The notes beneath the pieces are model-generated. The model saw nothing but the letters and a program-made list of their open reading frames with translations. It did not search any database and had not been told where the DNA came from. The position numbers and the translations under genes were made by a program. Positions 7,467 to 14,600 of a stretch of 64,000 nt of DNA are shown here, in pieces. Position 1 is the first letter of the stretch, and each line of letters starts with the position of its first letter. The stretch comes from Anaerolineales bacterium. Lineage in GTDB: Bacteria > Chloroflexota > Anaerolineae > 4572-78 > J111. The stretch spans positions 813,747 through 877,746 of the forward strand of contig JABTUK010000005.1 in the NCBI GenBank assembly GCA_015075405.1. Reading direction: 5' to 3'.

Positions 7467-8709
7467 ACGCCTCCTTTGCAGGCTCACTAAACTCCTGTCT
7501 CACAGGGTCATAAATTAGTTCAAACGCCGCGCCCTCGGGACCATCCCGCCAGCGCGTTTGGGTCAGGATCAGGTGGTCGCATGATCTCTGGCACCACCAG
7601 ATGATGTCAGCCTCGGCACTCCCTGCGGTCGCCGCCCGGTTATCGGCTGCCGGGTCGCATCGAAACACGGCCAGCAGCGGCAGGCGCAGTTCGCGGGCCA
7701 GGGCCTTCAGGGCGCGGCTGATCGCGGTCAGCTCCTCGGCCCGGCTTTCGTGCTTCTGGTCGCTCCGGAGCAGTTGCAGATAGTTGACCACAATCAAATC
7801 CAGACCCCACAGGTAATGGAGCCAGCGGGCTTTGCTGCGCAGCTCCGACAGGAGCAGGCCGGGGGTGTCGTCCACGTACAGGCCCAGCTCAGCCAGGCGG
7901 CTGCCGGCAGACCGCAGGGCCGGCAGGTCGCGCTCGATGTCGCCGGTCCGCAGTAGGTCCGGCCTGACGCTGGTTTCAGCGGCCAGCAGCCGCTGCACCA
8001 CCGCCAGGTTTGAGGACTCCAGGGAAAACAGCGCCGCTTTGCGCCCGGCCAGGCTCCTCAGCAGCCTGAGCACCAGGGTCGTTTTGAGCGTCCCCGGCTC
8101 GCCGGCCAGATAAACCAGTTCGCCTGGCTGCCAGCCGCCGCACAGGGCATCCAGCGTCGCCAGGCCGGTGGCCAGGCTGAAACTGCCCGGATACGTCTCA
8201 ACCTTATCGAAATACGCGGTCAGCAGATCGCCGAGGGGCCGGACGCTATAAAGGCGCTGCTCTTTGACCAGGGCCAGCAGGGTTTGCTCAGCCAGGGCCA
8301 GGGCCTCGCCGGCAACGGTCGCGTTCAGGCTGGCCCGCTGCGCCAGGCGCACGATGCGGGCGCAGCCGTTGATCAGCCGGCGCAGGCGAGCGTACTTGCG
8401 GATAATGGCCGCGTAGTGGTCAATACTGCCCGACCAGGGCGCGTCTTGGCGAAGCTCGATCAGGTAGGCGATGCCGCCCACGTCGGGCAGTTGCTGGCCA
8501 AGCTGCTCGCTCAGCGTCACCGGGTCAATGGGCGTTTCGGCTTTATCCAGGTCGAGCATAGACTGGAAGATGAGGCTGTGACGCTCGACAAAAAAATCAG
8601 CCGGGCGCACCAAGCGGCTGCCCCGGCTGATCACCGGCGGGTCCTGTATGATAGACCCGAGAAACGCCTGTTCAGCCTCGACATTATGCGGGTCTTGGAC
8701 CCTCGTCAT
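7366..8709 (-). CDS. DnaB-like replicative helicase
   Basis: A 447-aa protein. The N-terminal DnaB domain starts with VEAEQAFLGSIIQDP and the RecA-like domain has Walker A GEPGTLKT (residues 203-210). The Walker B strand reads LDLIVVNYLQLL, matching the usual LIVIDYLQL except that the acidic residue is N309. The region where DnaB proteins usually read SQLNR is FRCDP, also divergent. It would unwind DNA at the fork. The last ~35 residues are basic, low in complexity and overlap the methylase gene. The start has TAGGAG. Family call firm, full activity less so. Confidence 0.85.
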   Translation of the reverse strand: MTRVQDPHNVEAEQAFLGSIIQDPPVISRGSRLVRPADFFVERHSLIFQSMLDLDKAETPIDPVTLSEQLGQQLPDVGGIAYLIELRQDAPWSGSIDHYAAIIRKYARLRRLINGCARIVRLAQRASLNATVAGEALALAEQTLLALVKEQRLYSVRPLGDLLTAYFDKVETYPGSFSLATGLATLDALCGGWQPGELVYLAGEPGTLKTTLVLRLLRSLAGRKAALFSLESSNLAVVQRLLAAETSVRPDLLRTGDIERDLPALRSAGSRLAELGLYVDDTPGLLLSELRSKARWLHYLWGLDLIVVNYLQLLRSDQKHESRAEELTAISRALKALARELRLPLLAVFRCDPAADNRAATAGSAEADIIWWCQRSCDHLILTQTRWRDGPEGAAFELIYDPVRQEFSEPAKEAYGSIQTIQSRTKPRKHQRRMADPAANSPGAGTV

Positions 8710-8718
8710 TAGATTCTC

Positions 8719-9498
8719 CTATTCCCAATTGACAAACGACTTGAGCCGCTTATCCTTGAGATATTCAAATTGATCTTCACTTTCCAGGCGCAGCGTGACC
8801 TCCACCGAGCCGTCGGGTAACTTGGTCCAGAAACCCACCACCTTGTCCCAGTAGTATTTGCGGGCAAAGAGCATCAGCTCCTCGTTTTCAACCTTGGGAT
8901 TGGCGACCAGGCCGAGGATGTTGCGCACCTCCTTGACCTTCTCCGGACAGGGCATTTCTTCGTCGGTGGCGATTTTCTTGATGATCGGGGCCACGTGGCC
9001 GACCCGGTTGACCGTAGTCCGCGCCTCGGAGTTGAGGCTGAGGAACCACTGTTCGACCTGGCGCTGGCTGGCTTCCTCGAACACTTCATTCTCGACGCAC
9101 CAGGGGATGATGACCTCGGCCAAAGTCCGGCAGCGGGAGATGGCCGCCGCCGAATGGCGGATATTATGGGCGCTCATCCAGGCTTCGATGGTCTGAAAGT
9201 CACTGAACAGGGCGTTGTTGGACACATCCACCATCAGCGCCGCTTCCACACTGTCAAGAATTTCTTTATGTTTTTGGTTCAGTTGTAAAGCAATTCCATA
9301 CACCAAGCCGGCCCGCTTATGAGGATCATCTGGAATTTCTTCCGCGTGGAAATAGTTGACGTACTGCTTGGCGGCTTTGAGCGTGTCTGCTTTGGCGGCC
9401 GCGACGGCCTTGGTCCCATCCCCGTTAAAACACAGGTAATGGTCAGGGAGCTTGAGTTGCTTCTTACCCCGCAAGGGGGTACTAGATGTCTTGGGCAT
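8719..9498 (-). CDS. Hypothetical replication-block protein, 259 aa
   Basis: A soluble helical protein lying directly upstream of the DnaB-like gene and overlapping the end of the resolvase gene by 17 bases. I see no catalytic motif. Position suggests a helicase partner or loader, or a DNA-binding factor, but sequence alone does not show it. Confidence 0.55.
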   Translation of the reverse strand: MPKTSSTPLRGKKQLKLPDHYLCFNGDGTKAVAAAKADTLKAAKQYVNYFHAEEIPDDPHKRAGLVYGIALQLNQKHKEILDSVEAALMVDVSNNALFSDFQTIEAWMSAHNIRHSAAAISRCRTLAEVIIPWCVENEVFEEASQRQVEQWFLSLNSEARTTVNRVGHVAPIIKKIATDEEMPCPEKVKEVRNILGLVANPKVENEELMLFARKYYWDKVVGFWTKLPDGSVEVTLRLESEDQFEYLKDKRLKSFVNWE

Positions 9499-9877
9499 TG
9501 ATCAAAACCTCGTAGTGCAAATTGCCCTGGTGCGGCGGCTGGTTGTAGACCTCCGACTTGACCCGGGCGCGGAATGGATAGATATCGTCATCGGTCCCCA
9601 GGCCCTCGGCGATGGCATCCTGGGCGATTTTTAAAAAATTATCGGCGTTCGGCCTGGTCCCCGGCTGTTTGGGGAACTCGGCGGTCAGCCAGATAACGAC
9701 GTGGCCGCCCAGCGGCAGGCTGATCCTGTGCTCATCGGCCCAGGTGCGGACCTTTTGAGCCAGGACCATCTGCCACTTCATCGCCTCGCGTTTTTTGACC
9801 GGCCGGCCGGTGTGGCGGTTGCGGGTGTGGGAATGGTTAACCGAGGCTTCAGGGAGGTAGGGCATGGTAAAAATCAT
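9482..9877 (-). CDS. rusA: RusA-like Holliday junction resolvase
   Basis: A 131-aa protein whose second half reads RPNADNFLKIAQDAI and then GTDDDIYPFRARVKSE. This is the RusA pattern: aspartates in a P-x-x-D-N helix and a later D-D pair, followed by a basic segment. RusA dimers cut four-way junctions formed during recombination or replication, easing packaging. The start at 9877 is chosen because AAGGAA lies before it. The longer open frame upstream overlaps the winged-helix gene and looks non-coding. Confidence 0.85.
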   Translation of the reverse strand: MIFTMPYLPEASVNHSHTRNRHTGRPVKKREAMKWQMVLAQKVRTWADEHRISLPLGGHVVIWLTAEFPKQPGTRPNADNFLKIAQDAIAEGLGTDDDIYPFRARVKSEVYNQPPHQGNLHYEVLINAQDI

Positions 9878-9881
9878 GGGG

Positions 9882-10196
9882 TTATTCCTTTGCCGGCAGC
9901 AGGGCGTAACAGCTTTTCCAGGGCGATTTGCCCTTGTCCAGCCGGATGGCGTGGCCGGCCTGCACCAGCTCGTCGAGATGGCGCTGCACTGCCTGGCCGG
10001 ACGTGGGCGACAGGTCCGCGCCCAGGCGAATGGCTTCGGCGAGGATGGTTTTACGGGTGGGCAGGGCCGGCTTCTGGCCGAAGTAATAGCCCAGTTCAAG
10101 GTTGGTCAGGGCTTGCAAGACTCGGGCGCGGGTTGGGTGTTCACGGAGAAGCTGCTCCCAGCCGGGAACAGCGACAGGGTTGAGTATTGTGTCCAT
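9882..10196 (-). CDS. Winged-helix DNA-binding protein, 104 aa
   Basis: The C-terminal 60 residues fit a winged helix: a first helix (RKTILAEAIRLGADL), a turn, a recognition helix (SGQAVQRHLDELVQAGHA) and a basic hairpin (IRLDKGKSPWKSCYAL). It is the first gene left of a divergent promoter region and lies 4 bases before the resolvase gene. Likely a regulator or replication-initiation type factor. Confidence 0.6.
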   Translation of the reverse strand: MDTILNPVAVPGWEQLLREHPTRARVLQALTNLELGYYFGQKPALPTRKTILAEAIRLGADLSPTSGQAVQRHLDELVQAGHAIRLDKGKSPWKSCYALLPAKE

Positions 10197-10219
10197 AGGG
10201 TATCATCCTTTCAAACTCG

Positions 10220-10243
10220 ATTATGACACCCTTCACTTTCAAA
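10220..10243 (-). promoter_or_regulatory. TTTGAA-N12-CATAAT promoter, leftward
   Basis: Minus-strand reading TTTGAA, 12 bases, CATAAT, just upstream of the winged-helix gene. It shares its TTTCAAA core with the rightward copy, so the two promoters overlap. Confidence 0.5.
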
Positions 10244-10260
10244 ATTAAGCACCATAAAAT
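10232..10260 (+). promoter_or_regulatory. Late-type promoter copy, rightward
   Basis: TTCACT, 17 bases with TTCAA just after the -35 box, then TAAAAT at 10255-10260. The -10 box ends six bases before the ATG of the HTH gene, so its message is probably leaderless. Confidence 0.6.
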
Positions 10261-10266
10261 GGCAGT

Positions 10267-10824
10267 ATGGACGATCTCTCACTGACACCGCATGGCCTGC
10301 AAGTCTGCCAGGATGAATACCTCGTCAGCCAGGTGTTGGAACTGCTCTTTCACGGCAAGGACGAAGATGGGCGGGTTTACACCATCGAGTCGGCCTGCCG
10401 CAGAGTGGGCGTGGCCCCACGCACCTGGTATCGCTGGGCCAAAGAGGGGGCGCTGGAGCCGCACAAGGCGGCGTTAGCCGCCCAAATGTCCAGCGCCATT
10501 CAGGAAATTGTCATTCCCCGCTACCGCGACATCTACGAGGGCCTGGTGTCCCTCGCCCTGGGCAAACGCCCGGCCGGGGCCGATCCGGCGATGGAAGTCA
10601 AGGCCAGCGATATGCTCAAGGCGATCAAGCTCCTGGCCACCGTTGTGCCGGTCAAGCCGCTGGCCGCGCCGGAAGGCAACGAAAGCAAGGACGCCGAGGA
10701 TTATTTAGAAGGTGCCCAGTTCAAGCAGATTTTTGTCAAAGGGGATATGAACTTTATCTACCAGGGCAACGGGCAGCCCCAATTCGGGCAGCTTGAAGGC
10801 GGGGACATTATTGACGCGGAGTAG
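10267..10824 (+). CDS. HTH protein, possible small terminase or regulator, 185 aa
   Basis: Residues about 38-65 form a helix-turn-helix (TIESACRRVGVAPRTWYRWA), the kind found in small terminase subunits and some phage regulators. The C-terminal part is acidic and flexible. It is a lone plus-strand gene in a minus-strand block, with its own promoter and no Shine-Dalgarno sequence. The large terminase lies about 19 kb away, so a small-terminase role is plausible but not supported by position. Confidence 0.6.
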   Translation: MDDLSLTPHGLQVCQDEYLVSQVLELLFHGKDEDGRVYTIESACRRVGVAPRTWYRWAKEGALEPHKAALAAQMSSAIQEIVIPRYRDIYEGLVSLALGKRPAGADPAMEVKASDMLKAIKLLATVVPVKPLAAPEGNESKDAEDYLEGAQFKQIFVKGDMNFIYQGNGQPQFGQLEGGDIIDAE

Positions 10825-11068
10825 CCAGCATCGTTGCGGTTTTGGCGGCCATGTCGTAGATATCCTCATCCGGTATCTTCCGGTCCGCGCGGTAGTAGAG
10901 TTGCCAGCCGGCCGGGGTCCACAGGTGCAGGATGGTGCTGTACTGGCTAAACCGGGCTTTGAACAACTGGCCTTTCACGCTGAAGATGACCAGGCGGGAT
11001 TCGCCCAACAGGATCTCCTCTAAAATTTTGGTTATCGAACTTTTCTTTTCTTCAGGCATGGTCAGCAT
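10808..11068 (-). CDS. Hypothetical protein, 86 aa
   Basis: A small protein with a helical start and a strand-rich middle (LVIFSVKGQLFKARFSQ). Its 3' end overlaps the convergent HTH gene by 17 bases. GAGG lies before the ATG. No family recognised. Confidence 0.55.
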   Translation of the reverse strand: MLTMPEEKKSSITKILEEILLGESRLVIFSVKGQLFKARFSQYSTILHLWTPAGWQLYYRADRKIPDEDIYDMAAKTATMLATPRQ

Positions 11069-11073
11069 CGTCT

Positions 11074-11310
11074 TTACCTCACTCTGATTTCATAAATATC
11101 TGGAGGCAGCGTCTCAACTTCTTTGATGAACGCTGCTACTTCATCCAGGTCAATGCTGTCCTTGTCTACAGCCTCCAACTCTGTACGGGACAGGTCCAGC
11201 ACATAATCACTGGTTTCCTGCTCGTTCATGGCGGTGGTACACTCCTTCAGCCAACTTATAGCCTCGCAAGACAGGTCAAATTCGGCTATTTTGATAATGC
11301 GATAAGACAT
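11074..11310 (-). CDS. Hypothetical acidic protein, 78 aa
   Basis: The start at 11310 is supported by AAAAGGAG immediately upstream, and the six codons before it cross into a palindrome. The protein is acidic and helical. It lies 5 bases before the 86-aa gene, so the two are probably co-transcribed. Confidence 0.55.
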   Translation of the reverse strand: MSYRIIKIAEFDLSCEAISWLKECTTAMNEQETSDYVLDLSRTELEAVDKDSIDLDEVAAFIKEVETLPPDIYEIRVR

Positions 11311-11320
11311 GGTTCTCCTT

Positions 11321-11336
11321 TTCCCCAATTGGGGAA
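11321..11336. repeat. 16-bp palindrome TTCCCCAATTGGGGAA, copy 3
   Basis: Lies directly upstream of the ribosome site of the 78-aa gene, in a spacer that also holds a TATCCCC palindrome. Confidence 0.85.
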
Positions 11337-11366
11337 CGAGGGGGGCTAACGCCCCCCATTTTGAAT

Positions 11367-11384
11367 TATCCCCCTTCGGGGATA
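11367..11384. repeat. TATCCCC/GGGGATA palindrome
   Basis: TATCCCCC-TT-CGGGGATA, the same 18-bp sequence as at 2288, again close to a copy of the 16-bp palindrome. Confidence 0.6.
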
Positions 11385-11391
11385 CAGAAGC

Positions 11392-11580
11392 TTATTCGCC
11401 TTCTTTCAGTTCTTCGGCGGTTTTGCCTTGCAGCAGGTAAGCCATCGCTTTATAGCCAACCTGGTTGTGTTTGCGCATCGCTTCGCCGATCTGTTCCCAG
11501 CCGGGGATAGCTTTCAGGTCACGCTCGGCAGCCTGTAGCTCGCGCAGCGAAGCAATGGGGGTGTAGGGCTTTCTAGCCAT
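11392..11580 (-). CDS. Hypothetical protein, 62 aa
   Basis: A small basic/helical protein (LRELQAAERDLKAIPG) with GGAG before its ATG. It follows the giant methylase-helicase gene after 35 bases. No family recognised. Confidence 0.55.
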   Translation of the reverse strand: MARKPYTPIASLRELQAAERDLKAIPGWEQIGEAMRKHNQVGYKAMAYLLQGKTAEELKEGE

Positions 11581-11615
11581 TCGATTCTCCTTTCTCGTAA
11601 ATTTTAGGCCACATC

Positions 11616-14600
11616 TTACTCCTGCGGCGTCCCTTCGGACGCGCCGGAAGCGGCGTCGGAAGCCTCGTCATCATCGGGTTCTGAAGCCTCGATGATTTCC
11701 TCGGCAAACTGCCCGATCTCTAAAGCAATCCGTGCCGCCTGGCGGTTTTCAGCCGCGTCAGCTTCGCCCAGCGTGTCGCGGATTTCCCGCTCGACGCCGC
11801 TCAGTTCGGCCTCGATGGCGGCCATTTCGTCCGCATGCTCGAACGGTCGAGCCAGCATCTTGTCCGTCTCGGCGATCTCGTAATCCTTCTGGCGAATGAA
11901 TTCCTCGTAGGCGCGGATTTTTGCCGGCAGCTCATGCTCAAAGATACCCTTGAGCACATTGGCATTGAGCGCGGCCCGGGTATCCTCGCTGATGCGTAGA
12001 TCGAACACGGAGCGGAACTGAAATTCCTCGCTTTCCAGGTAGACAGATCGCTCCACCTTCCGCTTGGGTGGGGCGGCGGGGGGCGGGGGTTCTCCCGGCG
12101 CTTCGGTTGCGGCAGGCGCAGCCGCCTCGCCGCTGGCTGGCAGCGGCACGGACTCGGCTGCACCCCAAAAGTTACGGTCTACCTTCTGCTGGTGGATGAC
12201 CTTGGGCTTTTCCTCTTTTTCGGGGATGCCCTCATAGTACACCTTGAGGCCGTACAGCTCGGCAATCTCCACCTTTTCCTCGAACACTTCGAAGTGAGAC
12301 GCGCACAGATCATAGAGCTGCTGGCCCAGCGTTAGCGCCGGTTCCAGGCCCTCGGCCTCGACCCGCTGCATGATCGGCAGCCGCCGGTTGAGCTTGTCCT
12401 GTTCGTCCTCCCGCTCAGCGATCAACCGGCGCAGCCGGCCGCGGGCCTGGTACTGGGCATCGTCAAAGGCCCGTTTCTGGGCCGAGAGGATGCGCAGCCG
12501 GGTTTGCAGTTCGACCTGGCGAATGATCGCCGGGTTGCCGGTGGCCAGCGCGGTCATTTCCCGCGCCGACAGGACCGCCATGCCGGGGTCCTCGATGGAG
12601 TTGAGGGTCATGTCATCCGAGTTGAAGGCGGTGATGAAGGCATATTTGCGCTCGACCGTCTGCCAGCGGTACACGTCGAACGAACCGCCCATGACGTAGC
12701 GGTAGATCGAGATGGCCGGGCAGAGATTGCCCTGCCGCCAGATGCGGCCTTCCCGCTGTTCGAGCCAGGCCGGTTTCCAGGGGCAATCCAGGTGGTGCAG
12801 GGCCACCAGCAGGCGCTGGCAGTTCAGCCCAATGCCCATGATCTCGGTGTGGCCGATGCAAACGCGGATTTTGCCGGCATTGAGCATCGCCGCCAGCTTT
12901 TCTTTTTTCAGGTCGTCACCGTACTCCTGGGCGAAGGCGATGTGTTCAGGTTTGACCCCGCGTGCCACCAGCTTCTGGTACAGGTCCTCGTAGACGGTGA
13001 AGGCAATTATATTGTCGGGATCGTAGACCTCGCGGCTTTCGCCGGTGGGTTTGCCGTCCTCATCCAGAATCGGCAGGCGCACCGTCGGGCTGCCCATTTT
13101 CTTGACCGGCGTCGAAGAATCCAGAAAGATAAGCTGAGTCAGGTTGTGGAAGCCGGGCCGGTCGGGCAGTTCCACGCCGGTGGTCTGCCGGTAAATCTCG
13201 GCCACCTGGTCGGCGCACATGTTGACCTTGCTGCCGGGGTAATCCTCGGTCACATGGATGTACTCGCCGGTCCACTTGCCGTTTTCGTCCATCTCGGGGA
13301 AGCGGCCCAACAGCCGCGCATCGAGCGATGCCTTGTCGGCGTCGTTCATGATGACCAGGATGTTATCTACGGACGGATCCACGTCGCCCAGGTTGTTGGC
13401 CCGGTTGGCCAGCGTTTTGACGATCCGCTTCAACTCGGAGTACGGTTCGGCCTGCTTGCCGATGGGTTTCCCCGTCATCAAGGGCGGTCGCTCGATGCCG
13501 GCCTCCTCGGCGCTCATCCGGGTGTCGGCGACTTCGCGCCACAGCCGTTTGAGCTGCACCAGGTTGTTGAAGCTGGCGAAGCGGGAGGCCATGCGGAAGC
13601 CTGAGCCATCGGGCTTCATTTCAACGCCGGTGACTACTTTCCCGAAGGTCGCGGCCCAGGCATCGAAGTGGTGCAGGCCCAGCTCGCGCAGCCGGTCGGG
13701 CATGAGGAACTGCATCATGACCCAGACCTCGCTGATCGAGTTTTCCACCGGGGTCCCGGTCGCAAAGCAAACAAAACCGCCGCGCGCCTGCAGGTGACGG
13801 ACCTTGAGGAACATATCAAAGGCCCGGCCCGACTCGGTCCCGCCAATGCCGCTGATGCGGGTCATGATTGAATGAAACCAGAGGTTCTTATAAGCGGACG
13901 CCTCATCTACCAGCAGCGCGTCCAGCCCCAAGTCCTCAAAGTACAGGGTGTTAGGGTCCGGCTCGACGCCCTTGCTCATGGCGTCCTTGATCTTTTTCGA
14001 CAGCCTGGCTTTGGCTTTCTCTAGCTCCTTGGTCGAGATGTCGCTGCCCCTGGCGGCCAGGATCGCCGCCTCGATTTCCTCCATTTGCGCGTTCAGGTAG
14101 TCAAGCCTGGTTTGCGGCTTGAGCGGAATTTTAGACATGACCGGGTGGGTGGTGATGATCACGTCGTAATCCTCGGTCGCAATCCGTGCGATCTGACGGC
14201 GGCGATGAGCCGGGGTTTGACCGGAGGCGATGGGCGAGATTTTGGCCAGTGGGTAAGCGTGGCGAAACGCCTGGACGAACTGCCCAAACGTGGCCCGCTT
14301 GACCACGATCATAATCCGCTGGCGCAGCCGGGTTTGCCTGAGCCGCATCGTTAGCCCGGTCAGGCTGTAGGTCTTGCCAAAGCCCACGGCATGGGCCATC
14401 ATCAAGGCTTTTTCCTGCAAGCCGCGCCAGATGACATCTTTCTGAATCTGGCGCAGGGTAATGGCCGGGTTCAGGCCGGGAAAGTTGACCGGCGTCCCGT
14501 CAAACTTGCGGGGCAGGGTGCTGTTGAACTTCTCGTTATAAATCTTGACCAGGCGCTCGGTGCGCTCATCATTGATCCAAACCCACTTGTCAAAGGCGGC

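Noticed and set aside
12504..13604. 366-codon plus-strand frame
   Set aside because: Antisense shadow of the same giant gene. Composition rich in H, V, G and Q with no domain.
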